A DNA stretch of 64,000 nt from Fibrobacterota bacterium (GCA_023412475.1 JAEYNR010000012.1:13968-77967); one strand, 5' to 3'; shown: positions 27,538-36,308, counted from the stretch's first letter. The notes: generated by a model not told the origin, from the letters alone. Numbers and translations: made by a program.

Positions 27538-27919
27538 AAGGTTCTCACTTCTTTGATGTAGTTACTAATAAATTTAATCAATTATATCCCGTATGAAGTT
27601 CGTTTTTCAATTACAAAAACAAGGATTTACCTTGTTTTCAAAAAACGTTGTAGGTCTCACAATCAAAAACCAGGCGCAAAGCCTGCCTTGAGAGAAACAT
27701 CGAGAAGATTCTCTTCGCTGGTTTGGGCATAATCAAGAACTATTGATGACAAAAAGATATATGTTTGACTCAAAAAACAGTGTGAAAATTGATTTAACTG
27801 AGGTGGATCAACTTTTTTGCAGTTTGCTGCATCTTGCAACCTGTTCGTTTAATCCTCCCTTTTTGCGCCAATTCAACTACTTTTGTTCCAAGAGATAGTG
27901 TTCTGCTAGAAAGAACATC
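27538..27919. other. Intergenic region
   Basis: About 380 bp with no convincing gene. It may contain the promoter of the 27265-27537 gene. It ends at the 17-bp palindrome that borders the repeat locus. Confidence 0.4.
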
Positions 27920-27973
27920 GGGTCGCTGCATAGTTGAAATTGTCAAAGCTCAACTACAACTATGCAGCGACCC
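27920..27973. repeat. Perfect 17-bp inverted repeat
   Basis: GGGTCGCTGCATAGTTG at 27920-27936 and its exact complement at 27957-27973, 20 bp apart; inside lies GTTGA...TCAAC. The stop codon of the repeat ORF falls in the right arm. Could be a terminator, a mobile-element end or a regulator site. Confidence 0.8.
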
Positions 27974-28538
27974 GTAGAGGGCCTGCACTACAAAAAACTG
28001 TTCCCTTGTAGAGGGACTTCAGGATATCCGGGTCTTTCTCATGTATAAAATTGTGTCCACACAGATGATAAATGTTGCATGCACCTGACAGTATGGCACT
28101 TCTGAGGTCATCTGTACTTAATTGAGGAAGCAGTGTTCGCAGCTCACCCAATAAAGGTTCGAATTGTCGAGGTTGAAATGGAAAATTAACCGGAAACGAA
28201 GAATTAACCGGTTGAAACGAAAAAAAAGCCGGTTGAAATGAAGAAAAAGGCGGTTGAAATGAAGAAAAAAACGGTAGAAATGAAGAACAAATCGGTTGAA
28301 ACGAAGAACAAATCGGTTGAAACGAAGAACAAATCGGATGAAATGAAGAATAAAGCGGATGAAATGAAGAATAAAGCGGATGAAATGAAGAATAAAGCGG
28401 ATGAAATGAAGAATAAAGCGGATGAAATGAAGAATAAGGCGGATGAAATGAAGAATAAGGCGGTTGAAATGAAGAATAAGGCGGTTGAAATGAAGAATAA
28501 GGCGGTTGAAATGAAGAATAAGGCGGTTGAAATGACAA
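27960..28538 (-). CDS. Repeat-encoded heptad protein with unique C-terminus (uncertain gene)
   Basis: 192 codons on the minus strand. The first 120 or so residues are about 17 copies of a heptad of the type SFQPPYS / SFHPLYS, produced by a 21-bp DNA repeat. The last 65 residues are unique and protein-like (FEPLLGELRTLLPQLSTDDL ... LCGHNFIHEKDPDILKSLYKG). The start ATG lies inside the array with no ribosome binding site, and upstream 22-bp units throw the frame. The plus strand of the same array also reads open as (DEMKNKA)n, a perfect coiled-coil heptad. I cannot decide which strand, if either, is coding. Confidence 0.4.
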   Translation of the reverse strand: MSFQPPYSSFQPPYSSFQPPYSSFQPPYSSFHPPYSSFHPLYSSFHPLYSSFHPLYSSFHPLYSSFHPICSSFQPICSSFQPICSSFLPFFSSFQPPFSSFQPAFFSFQPVNSSFPVNFPFQPRQFEPLLGELRTLLPQLSTDDLRSAILSGACNIYHLCGHNFIHEKDPDILKSLYKGTVFCSAGPLRVAA

Positions 28539-28660
28539 ATTAACCTGTTGAAATGAAGAATTAACCCTGTTGAAATGAAGAATTAACCCTGTTGAAATGA
28601 AGAATTAACCCTGTTGAAATGAAAAGATGACCCTGTTGAAATGGAAATTTGACTGGCTTA
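28168..28660. repeat. 21/22-bp minisatellite array
   Basis: More than 20 tandem copies of a unit like GATGAAATGAAGAATAAAGCG. Central units are 21 bp (in-frame heptads on both strands); units after about 28540 are 22 bp with GAATTAACC, which break any reading frame. Neighbouring units differ at a few positions in blocks, suggesting recent stepwise duplication. Confidence 0.9.
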
Positions 28661-28905
28661 AAAGAAAGATTGCCGGCTGAAGCGTTTTTTTATTGTGCTA
28701 TGCAGGGTAGCAACAAAAGCAGTTCAAAATTTTCTGATTCTTCGCAGAGGGCATTTTTAATTCGCACAAGAGATCATGAGGCCTCAATATCAAGGCACCC
28801 GGTTCATCAGATGCAGAATCGATTATTAGGAACCTGTTATAAAAAACTAATCAGTCATGATCTACTTTTCTAAAATGACCAGGGCATACAGGAGAATACC
28901 TCTCT

Positions 28906-29556
28906 TCAGTAAAACTCCGGATGGTACTCATTGTAAATCTTCTTGATTTCGCCAAGCGTTTTCTCGGGATCTTCGGACTGGGTCAACTGCCTCACCATAC
29001 TGAAATTGACAGCACCGGCTTCAAGAACCTCCCTGAGGTTAGTCAGATCAATTCCGCCTATGGCAACTGCAGGAATGGTAGCCAGTGAAAGCATCTCTTT
29101 CATTCCATCGATGCCTATGACCGGATCTGCAATTACTTTGGTGGGGGTAGGATAGACCGGACCTATTCCTATATAATCAGGTCTGAGTGCAACCGCAGAT
29201 GAGGTTTGTTGTGGAGAGTGAGTAGAAATGCCGATGATTTTGGAATAACCTATAAATTCACGAACCTCATCATAGGGCATATCAGTTTGTCCAATATGTA
29301 CTCCATCAGCGCCGCAGGTTCTGGCAATTCTTGGGAAATCGTTAATAATTAATTTAGTCGAGGTCCCTTCGGTGAGCTCACAAAGCGTATAAGCAATTCT
29401 GCAGATTTCCAGCTCAGAGCAGTTTTTCATGCGAAGCTGTACAAACTGGATTCCATTATCAATGAGCATCTTGGTTGTTTCCACATACCCTTTAATGGGA
29501 TTTGTAAGGATAGCATAAAATCCAAATTGTTCAGTTATCGTTGAATTGTTTCTCAT
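28906..29556 (-). CDS. thiE: Thiamine-phosphate synthase
   Basis: 216 residues from ATG 29556 with GAGGA eight bases upstream; the frame from 29676 adds 40 residues with no family match. TIM-barrel motifs: FVQLRMKN, LIINDFPRIAR, GADGVHIGQTDMP, GISTHSP, YIGIGPVYPTPTK and PAVAIGGID. It couples HMP-pyrophosphate and thiazole phosphate. No other thi gene and no TPP riboswitch is visible upstream. Confidence 0.93.
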   Translation of the reverse strand: MRNNSTITEQFGFYAILTNPIKGYVETTKMLIDNGIQFVQLRMKNCSELEICRIAYTLCELTEGTSTKLIINDFPRIARTCGADGVHIGQTDMPYDEVREFIGYSKIIGISTHSPQQTSSAVALRPDYIGIGPVYPTPTKVIADPVIGIDGMKEMLSLATIPAVAIGGIDLTNLREVLEAGAVNFSMVRQLTQSEDPEKTLGEIKKIYNEYHPEFY

Positions 29557-29746
29557 AGAAGTATCCTCAGAATAATAGTGTTTGTATTGATGCTCCTGAA
29601 TTAACCGATTAACCTGTTTTCCAGAAAAGCTTAAAGTGTACTTAACTACATCGTAGCCTGCTAACATCGTGAGCATAACACCTTTTTATAAAAATTAATT
29701 GGGATTTCTGAAAATTACAAGAAATTGTAATGGTTTAGTGAAGTGC

Positions 29747-29929
29747 ATGAAAATCTGGACGCAAACCAACGAAGAAAAGAATGTAGATCAACCCGCCATT
29801 TGTTCTGAAAACATTGCGGAGCTTCTGAAGCACTCTGCTGGGGAAGCCTGGAGAGATGATTATGAAGGAAAAAAATCGTCTGAACGCACTACACCCAGAA
29901 ACACCTTTTCTATTAATCAGACGTATTGA
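29747..29929 (+). CDS. Possible 60-residue protein
   Basis: Short open frame beginning MKIWTQTNEEKN, hydrophilic, with no recognisable motif and only a poor ribosome binding site. It lies between divergent thiE and rlmD. Could be a real small cytoplasmic protein or chance. Confidence 0.3.
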   Translation: MKIWTQTNEEKNVDQPAICSENIAELLKHSAGEAWRDDYEGKKSSERTTPRNTFSINQTY

Positions 29930-30002
29930 GATGCAGGATATATTTTGTTTTCATCAAACAGCATTGATGTCCAAATAAAAAATAGGAGTAGAATACAAAA
30001 AA

Positions 30003-31175
30003 GTGCATAAATGTTCTCATTTCCCCCATTGTGGCGGGTGTTCTTTACTGGAAACCGGTTATCCACAGCAGCTTTCCCTGAAAAAGAAAATTCTTCAGGA
30101 TTGTTTCTCTTCATCGAATGTGACAATAAAAGATATTGTGGCAAGTCCAAGCCCCTGGTTTTATCGTCACAAGGTACAGCTTCCATTTGGCTTCGACAAA
30201 AAACAGGGCGGACTGGTTCTGGGATGCTACGGGGTTGATTCTCACAGTGTTGTAAACCAGGCCGGATGTGTTATTCAGGACAAAGATCTAACAGCAGTTG
30301 TATCGGTGATTCGTGAATGGGCAAAGAGATGTCATCAGAGCCCTTATAATGAGCAGAGTGGAAGCGGTTTTCTGAGGCACGTGCTTTTGCGTAAAGGTGC
30401 TGGTACGGGTGAGATTCTTATAGGAATAGTGACAAATGGAGAACAGCACCGGGGGAGCAGGCATTTATCAAATCTGTTGCTGCAACTGTTGGAAGACCGG
30501 CTTGATAAAAAAAGCCGGATTGTTGGGATAGTGCAAAATATCAATACCAGAAGGACCAATGTGGTGCTTGGAGAAAAAGAGGTAATCTGGTGGGGAAGAC
30601 CTTATTTGAAAGAGGTACTGGGAACACTCAAGTTTAAGGTGGGGCTTTCCACATTTTTTCAGGTAAATCCATATCAGACACCAAATTTATATGATGAAGT
30701 GAAAAAATGGATACCGCAAGGGGCATCGGTACTTGATCTATATAGTGGAACCGGAAGTATTGCTCTGTGGGTCTCACCCGGAGCAACAGAAGTCACCGGC
30801 ATAGAGGAAAACAGAGCATCGGTTGAAGCTGCACGGTTTGCTGCAAAACTGAACCAGATTACTAATGTAAAATTTATGACAGGGGATACTGCTCAGATAC
30901 TGCCTTCAATGGTTATGAAAGGTTATTCTGTGGCTGTGGTTGACCCTCCCCGTAAAGGTCTTGACAGCAATGTAGTAAAAATGATTCTGAACTCTTCGCT
31001 GGAAAAGTTGATCTATGTATCCTGTAACCCGCAGTCTCTTGCCAGGGATATCTCTGTATTCAAGGAAGGATTCCGTGTAGTTTCATTGCAGGGGTTCGAT
31101 ATGTTTCCTCATACAGAGCACGTGGAGTGTGTGGCTGTTTTGTCAAGAAAGCAGAGTGGTTGCAGATGCACTTAA
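30003..31175 (+). CDS. rlmD: 23S rRNA (uracil-C5)-methyltransferase, RlmD/TrmA family
   Basis: 390 residues. N-terminal [4Fe-4S] ligands in CSHFPHCGGC plus a Cys near residue 89; no TRAM domain precedes them. The SAM-binding domain has VLDLYSGTGSIAL, VVDPPRKGLD and the catalytic SCNPQSLARD with the nucleophilic Cys; the C-terminus reads DMFPHTEHVE with the general-base Glu. It methylates C5 of a uridine, most likely U1939 or U747 in 23S rRNA. GTG start at 30003. Monocistronic. Confidence 0.9.
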   Translation: MHKCSHFPHCGGCSLLETGYPQQLSLKKKILQDCFSSSNVTIKDIVASPSPWFYRHKVQLPFGFDKKQGGLVLGCYGVDSHSVVNQAGCVIQDKDLTAVVSVIREWAKRCHQSPYNEQSGSGFLRHVLLRKGAGTGEILIGIVTNGEQHRGSRHLSNLLLQLLEDRLDKKSRIVGIVQNINTRRTNVVLGEKEVIWWGRPYLKEVLGTLKFKVGLSTFFQVNPYQTPNLYDEVKKWIPQGASVLDLYSGTGSIALWVSPGATEVTGIEENRASVEAARFAAKLNQITNVKFMTGDTAQILPSMVMKGYSVAVVDPPRKGLDSNVVKMILNSSLEKLIYVSCNPQSLARDISVFKEGFRVVSLQGFDMFPHTEHVECVAVLSRKQSGCRCT

Positions 31176-31205
31176 ACCCAAATTGCATTCACATTTATTG
31201 CTAAG

Positions 31206-31500
31206 TAGTCAGGTAGTATACAAATCGCACTTGCACTTCTTGGGTTACTGGCTTTTGAGCAGAAAGCACTGGTCACTGCAAAGGCAGGGGCAGACCTGGA
31301 TTACAAAAGTATACCAGTTATGGAACCGAACACAGAAAGAGTCTGCTTGCTTAACTGTGGAGAGGATGGTTGAGATTCGTGTAGTTTACGTCCAAATGCA
31401 GGGATAAATCTCTTTGATGATCGTGTGCCGGTTTATCAGTGGATAAAAGCTCCCCGCAGCACCATCAGGAAACTAACCATAATCGGTTTTTTGTTATAAG
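31206..31500 (+). pseudogene. Open-frame remnant with an internal TGA
   Basis: One frame reads through about 95 codons between rlmD and cls, interrupted once by TGA. It contains a hydrophobic stretch (QIALALLGLLAF) and later NTERVCLLNCGEDG, then after TGA LRPNAGINLFDDRVPVYQW. No start codon or ribosome binding site is present, so it looks like a gene relic. Parent family not recognised. Confidence 0.35.
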
Positions 31501-31530
31501 TTCACTTTTTTCTGGAGACAGCGCGCGCGC

Positions 31531-31563
31531 TTTCATGGACACCGCTTGGTGTCATACATGAAA
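31531..31563 (+). promoter_or_regulatory. Inverted repeat covering the cls start codon
   Basis: TTTCATG-GACACC pairs with GGTGTC-ATA-CATGAAA: 13 paired bases with a 3-nt bulge and GCTT loop. The ATG at 31558 lies in the 3' arm, so the structure could hide the start codon in mRNA. It is preceded by a (GC)5 run. Confidence 0.5.
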
Positions 31564-33114
31564 ATGTGGCTAGTAGAAATACCGATGCATTTGAAGAAAC
31601 GGCTTTTCAACAGAATTCCAGTTGTAATCTTTTTGATTGCGGTTCAGATGACCTGGATCGCTTTCTTGTTGCTCAAGCTCACTGAACTTTCCTGGCCGAT
31701 CACACTCTCCCTTCAGGTGATAAGTATCATAGCGCTCCTGGTGATCATCAACCGAAGAGACAACCCCGCATACAAGCTTGCCTGGGTGATACCGATTCTT
31801 GCGTTTCCCATTTTAGGCGGCTTGCTCTATCTGGTGCTTGGCGGTAAGAAACCCGCTCGAAGGATGCGGAGGTCATTAGATCAATCCTGGAAGAGAATGT
31901 CGGGGTTTCTTAGCCAGGACACCACAGTATTTGATGAAATCGCAGCTCTATATGCAAGTGCCAGCGGACAGGCGCACTATTTATGGAACAGCGCTATTTA
32001 CCCCATTTACCGCAATACCCAGACCAGGTATTACCGCAATGGGGAAGAGATGTATCCGGAGATGCTGGAGGCACTCAGCAATGCCAAACAGTACATTTTT
32101 TTGGAGTATTTCATCATCTCACCAGGAAAAATGTGGAGCGGGATTCTTGAGATACTTAAAGAAAAGGCGGGGATGGGCGTTGATGTTCGGTTGATTTACG
32201 ACGATCTTGGATGTCTCAACCGGCTTCCATATGGTTACAGGGACGAACTTGCTAAATACGGAATCAAATGTGAGGTGTTTAATCCGGTGCTTCCAGTGTT
32301 CACAACGGTTATCAATTACCGGGATCACCGTAAAATTCTGGTTGTTGATGGATGTATTGGCTTCACTGGCGGAATCAACATCTCCGATGAATACATCAAT
32401 TTAGTCAGTCCGTTTGGTTACTGGAAAGATGCAGCAATTCGGCTTAAGGGTGAAGCGGTCTATAATCTGACGATAATGTTTTTGACCACGTGGCATTCGT
32501 TGCGTTGCGAAGATGAGGACATTTCGGTTTTTAAACCCTGTTTTGATCCGGAGAAAAGTCCTGACCACGACGGGTATGTCCAGCCATTTTCTGATTCCCC
32601 TCTCGATGAAGAGTATGTTGCCGAAAACGTCTACCTCAATATCATTAACATGGCTACCAGGTATGTCTACTTTTACACACCTTACCTTATTATTGACAAC
32701 GAACTGATGACCGCACTCTGTCTGGCATCAAGACGTGGAGTGGATGTCAGGATCATGACTCCAGGAATTCCCGATAAGAAAATAGTCTTTTTCGCAACAC
32801 AGTCCTGTTATATTCAGCTCATCGAGGCAGGGGTTAAAATCTATGAGTTCTCTCCCGGATTCCTCCACGCAAAGTGTTCGGTATCCGATGATAAGGTCGC
32901 TACAGTGGGAACTGCCAATCTTGACTATCGCAGCCTATATCTCAATTTCGAATGTGGTGTGTATCTTTTTAATTCATCGGCGGTAATGGAGCTTAAGAGG
33001 GATTTTCTTGATACTATGGAAAAATGCGTTTTGATCGAGGAGCAAGCAATACAGCATAAACTTCCGGTAAGGGTGGCCCATAGCATTTTACGACTGTTTG
33101 CACCGATGCTCTAA
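31558..33114 (+). CDS. cls: Cardiolipin synthase
   Basis: About 518 residues. Two N-terminal membrane helices (PLDc_N type) and two phospholipase-D HxK motifs: DHRKILVVDGCIGFTGG and HAKCSVSDDKVATVGTANLD. It joins two phosphatidylglycerols to cardiolipin at the inner membrane. Start uncertain: ATG 31558 is taken; TTG 31546 and ATG 31585 are in frame. No clear Shine-Dalgarno is present and the start region lies in an inverted repeat. Confidence 0.92.
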   Translation: MKMWLVEIPMHLKKRLFNRIPVVIFLIAVQMTWIAFLLLKLTELSWPITLSLQVISIIALLVIINRRDNPAYKLAWVIPILAFPILGGLLYLVLGGKKPARRMRRSLDQSWKRMSGFLSQDTTVFDEIAALYASASGQAHYLWNSAIYPIYRNTQTRYYRNGEEMYPEMLEALSNAKQYIFLEYFIISPGKMWSGILEILKEKAGMGVDVRLIYDDLGCLNRLPYGYRDELAKYGIKCEVFNPVLPVFTTVINYRDHRKILVVDGCIGFTGGINISDEYINLVSPFGYWKDAAIRLKGEAVYNLTIMFLTTWHSLRCEDEDISVFKPCFDPEKSPDHDGYVQPFSDSPLDEEYVAENVYLNIINMATRYVYFYTPYLIIDNELMTALCLASRRGVDVRIMTPGIPDKKIVFFATQSCYIQLIEAGVKIYEFSPGFLHAKCSVSDDKVATVGTANLDYRSLYLNFECGVYLFNSSAVMELKRDFLDTMEKCVLIEEQAIQHKLPVRVAHSILRLFAPML

Positions 33115-33117
33115 ACA

Positions 33118-33420
33118 GAGATCTGAACCTCTGAACCGCATGGGGCTTTGCCCGGTGCTGAAACAATGTGCCCCTTACAGGGCTTGGATTCCGGAAAATG
33201 TTTTTATTTTTCTTTAACCGCATGCGTATCCTCACACCCTTACCCGTAACCACACCGCATACGTAACCTCACCGCATGCGTATCCTCACCGCATGCGTAT
33301 CCTCACCGCATACGTAACCTCACCGCATACGTATCCTCACCGCATACGTATCCTCACCCAGGCCTGGAAGCCTGGGCTATTATAAGACGCTCTTTCAGAG
33401 CTAATAAGAATTCTTAACCT
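33118..33420. repeat. Non-coding repeat element, copy 1 (inverted relative to 41.4-41.6 kb)
   Basis: Two blocks, about 33120-33215 and 33360-33418, match the reverse complement of about 41500-41590 and 41409-41492 with few differences. Between them this copy carries the 17-bp VNTR, where the other copy has a single short segment. Contains short palindromes such as AGGCCTGGAAGCCTGGGC. Confidence 0.85.
33219..33358. repeat. 17-bp tandem repeat (VNTR)
   Basis: Six to seven copies of CCTCACCGCATACGTAT, with TACG/TGCG and TAA/TAT variants. Each contains a GCATGC- or GCATAC-like near palindrome. Confidence 0.85.
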
Positions 33421-33437
33421 CTGAAGCTTTCTTTACA

Positions 33438-35081
33438 TCAATAAAATTTAAATTTTAAAACACTGCTGTCAGGGTGCTGATTTTGATAACTCAATCTGAT
33501 CCAATCGGCTGAACGAGCCTTATGCTCTATTCTTATTTCATCTATAACACCTTTTAAAAATTCATTTTCACGACCGCCAAAAAGAAGCGGAGTATCAATA
33601 TTAATATGTGGGTTCATAGCAATACTTAAAGAGGAATCAACAATTTCACCATCAATATATACGCGAATTTTATCTCCATCGTAAGTACTGGTAACATAAT
33701 GCCAGGTTTCAAGAGATAATGGGTACGGTATAGAATCATCGGTGTCCTGGTAAGTACCATGCCAAACAAAATCATCGGCAAAATGTTCTGCTCGAACACC
33801 ATCCCATTTGGAATCGTACCAGAGAGTATAGGAAACCTCTTTTATTATAAATCTCCAATTGACACATGGACCTAAAGATGGTTTGGCCCAGCAGCTCAGT
33901 GTATAATGACCATCTAATTGTAGAAATCCTGCGTTAATTGAATCATTTATTCCATTGAACCACAAACCATTGCTGCTGATTCCGGGCACGATATTATCAT
34001 CGGTTATTGAACTGCTGGGGGTTCCGTTATATCCATTGACTGTTCTATCCTTTATGGCATCTGCTCCAGAGGAAGGACTTTCGTTAAGGTGCCATACACC
34101 GGAAAAACCATTTACAGTATCGAATACAGCAGCACCGTCAGATTGACCGATCACATCCGTTCCTCCCCATTTCATTATAAGAAACTGATCCGGTCTGTTG
34201 CCGGAAATCGTATCGATATTAACCCAGACCGCTGCAGTTTGAGAGGTTGGATCCCAAAGCTCTATCTCGTGAGGAAGAATAGTGTTGTCTGTTTTGGCAA
34301 AATGAATATCATCTCCATTTGGGTGTGCCTGATTAAAATCGAAAGATGATCTGTCAAACCGGATTAGTAAGGGAAAATTGGTAATCAAAGAAGATGAAGA
34401 GATTTTTGATTTAGCAGAATTGAGATTTATATATCCCGAATAAACAGAACTGCCTGAAATAGCAATGTTAAAAGTATCACCAGAGGTAATGTTAACATTT
34501 AGTACTTCCTTTGAAGGTATTTCTGATGATTCGTTTTCACTTATCGCGACATCAAGAAGACCTTCAGGCAAATCATTGAAGATAAAAGTACCGTCTTTAT
34601 TTACTCTGGTAAGACGTTCGAGGCCTCTCACCTGAGCAAACAACTGTTTTTTTCCAAGACCAATCGTATCGATTGAACCATTCAGTATTGCAAACGGATA
34701 AAGTGAGTCAATTCCCAGATCTACAGTATCAGTGCTGTCAATAGAGAAAGAAAAAAGAACTGTTTTTCTTAGACCCTGTACTTCGATGCAATAAGTTCCA
34801 GGCGAAAGACCGTTTATAGTGAAACGGCCTTCCGAGTCGGTAAGTGTGTCTGTTTTAAAGATTAACATGCTTTCAGTAACTGTAGATTTACTGATATAGT
34901 CAGCGGGACGCAAGTGAACCACACAGCCTGATGCTGGTGCACCATTAGAGTGCAATATGCAGGCTGTCACCCCGTTTGTTGTTTCTGATCCCCCCTTAGA
35001 TCCTGCCACATTGTCTATTGATGAACAGAAAGAGAGAAAAATCAGTACTATTAAAGATAAGTATTTAAAAAAAAAATCAAT
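33438..35081 (-). CDS. LamG/DUF2341 surface lipoprotein, start at a T10 tract
   Basis: About 547 residues if the frame is followed back from the internal GTG 35009 to ATT 35081. The extra 24 residues form a lipoprotein-like signal (FFFKYLSLIVLIFLSFC), absent if GTG is used. Then come two carboxypeptidase-regulatory-like beta domains (to about 200), a DUF2341 domain (LLIRFDRSSFDFNQ ... ELWDP) and a LamG/concanavalin-type domain (GVWHLNESP ... VIDEIRIEHKARSADWI). Such proteins bind carbohydrate at the cell surface. GGGGGA lies just upstream; a TTG start would be in frame if the T10 tract had one more T. It overlaps the stop of the TIGR02147 gene. Confidence 0.75.
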   Translation of the reverse strand: MDFFFKYLSLIVLIFLSFCSSIDNVAGSKGGSETTNGVTACILHSNGAPASGCVVHLRPADYISKSTVTESMLIFKTDTLTDSEGRFTINGLSPGTYCIEVQGLRKTVLFSFSIDSTDTVDLGIDSLYPFAILNGSIDTIGLGKKQLFAQVRGLERLTRVNKDGTFIFNDLPEGLLDVAISENESSEIPSKEVLNVNITSGDTFNIAISGSSVYSGYINLNSAKSKISSSSLITNFPLLIRFDRSSFDFNQAHPNGDDIHFAKTDNTILPHEIELWDPTSQTAAVWVNIDTISGNRPDQFLIMKWGGTDVIGQSDGAAVFDTVNGFSGVWHLNESPSSGADAIKDRTVNGYNGTPSSSITDDNIVPGISSNGLWFNGINDSINAGFLQLDGHYTLSCWAKPSLGPCVNWRFIIKEVSYTLWYDSKWDGVRAEHFADDFVWHGTYQDTDDSIPYPLSLETWHYVTSTYDGDKIRVYIDGEIVDSSLSIAMNPHINIDTPLLFGGRENEFLKGVIDEIRIEHKARSADWIRLSYQNQHPDSSVLKFKFY

Positions 35082-35901
35082 GATTTCCCCCGACTGGCTG
35101 CGATACAGGTATTACCTGAATATTAATTTGAAACACTGTGTCTGGTTCGTAATCGTTTTTAAGAGAAAGAATTGTTTGTCTTAAATGACGAATGCGTTCA
35201 CGAATTTCAGGCAGGTCCTTAGTGGAAAGGGCAACTGTTAAAGTAGAAATGTCACGTAATTCTTTAGAATGCAGATCGAGTGCAAGAGCGGAGTTGGTGA
35301 TAGTTTCTTTCTGAAAATTATGAATCGCAATCGAATGCCATCTTTCTCCACTGGTTATAAAATTGTGTTTCGGCCTGTAAATGCTATCATCGTCTTGTTC
35401 TAACAATCCAATTTTCATTAGCAGATCAATAGATTCATGTGCTTGTTTGGCAGTAATAGCTGGCTTTAACATTGATGCCAATTTTTTATAACCACCTTTA
35501 AATTCATATATCGATAAAAGTGCGTGAATTACACTGTGATACCATTTTTGGTAGAAAGCATATTGCCACTGCTCTATCGGTTTTGAGCCAGGTTCTCTCA
35601 GAGACATCAGTTTCTCAAAATAAAGTTTAACATCAGAATCGCTTTTTGCCTTGTTGTAACTGACCAGAATCTCGAAATAGCGGGATTCCTGTTCTGAAAA
35701 ATTGAAAAAGTTGCAGATTGTGCCAATTGATTTTTTTGCCAGATGGTGCTTTCCCTGAATAACCTTAAGAAGAAAACCTGGATCAAGTTTCAAATGATTA
35801 CCAAGATACCTGAAAGAAATATGCGTATTGGCTTGTTTTTTTTCTTCATAGTAATCTCTAAGGAATTTCTGATAATCAAAATATTCAAAAATTTTTTTCA
35901 T
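35077..35901 (-). CDS. TIGR02147-family regulator
   Basis: 274 residues from ATG 35901 (AGG close upstream; earlier in-frame codons to 36072 give unrelated sequence). It opens IFEYFDYQKFLRDYYEEKK and continues with HISFRYLGNHLKLDPGFLLKVI, SERWHSIAIHNFQKE and LRQTILSL, all hallmarks of this family, abundant in Fibrobacter. The N-terminal part is a helix-turn-helix-like domain. Members are presumed transcription regulators and usually adjoin surface-protein genes, as here (stop overlaps the LamG lipoprotein). Its target is probably that gene. Confidence 0.88.
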   Translation of the reverse strand: MKKIFEYFDYQKFLRDYYEEKKQANTHISFRYLGNHLKLDPGFLLKVIQGKHHLAKKSIGTICNFFNFSEQESRYFEILVSYNKAKSDSDVKLYFEKLMSLREPGSKPIEQWQYAFYQKWYHSVIHALLSIYEFKGGYKKLASMLKPAITAKQAHESIDLLMKIGLLEQDDDSIYRPKHNFITSGERWHSIAIHNFQKETITNSALALDLHSKELRDISTLTVALSTKDLPEIRERIRHLRQTILSLKNDYEPDTVFQINIQVIPVSQPVGGNH

Positions 35902-36308
35902 ATTACCTACAATATAATCAAATACTGAAAAAAAAGTATTTGAAAGAAAAGAAATGCAGAAGATTTGTACTTTTATATCATCTGAACAATAAATTGACCT
36001 TGAGATATACTGCAGCCTTGAGAAAGAGGAGGGTAGATATGTGCAGGGCATATCCGAAGATGATATATCCAAGTCTTCGAAAGTTCAAGTATACCAAGGC
36101 AGCTAAGCATATCTGTCAGGGAAAGCGGTACACTTTGAACTGTGGTATTACACCCGTACTCTTAAAGAACTACAGAGAAAAAATCGTCCTGTTCGCTTTA
36201 ATATAAAGAGATCTTTCGCTTTTCTAACAATTCATTTCCACATCGGATATTAATTAAAATATACCTCTTGCATTTATTTGAATTTTTCAATACTGGTAAT
36301 ATTATTTC
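35902..36308. other. Intergenic region with the second copy of a decayed element
   Basis: About 36068-36180 is the counterpart of the degraded sequence at 7635-7740. In one plus-strand frame it reads SKSSKVQVYQGS, a stop, then GKAVHFELWYYTRTLKELQ. No intact gene. It includes the presumed promoter of the TIGR02147 gene. Confidence 0.45.

Noticed and set aside
28238..28543. Plus-strand frame encoding (DEMKNKA)n as a gene
   Set aside because: Its start and stop both come from the repeat itself, with no ribosome binding site and no unique sequence; kept only as part of the repeat description.
28649..28873. Plus-strand 74-codon frame after the minisatellite
   Set aside because: No start site, no recognisable composition, and it begins within the repeat fringe.
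29557..29746. TPP riboswitch upstream of thiE
   Set aside because: No CUGAGA-type core or matching P1/P3 helices could be seen.
31206..31500. Selenoprotein with TGA as selenocysteine
   Set aside because: No start codon, no clear downstream stem-loop and no recognisable redox family; a relic is simpler.
35940..36206. Plus-strand 88-codon frame upstream of the TIGR02147 gene
   Set aside because: Lies in a relic region shared with 7.6 kb that has stops in the other copy; no protein features.
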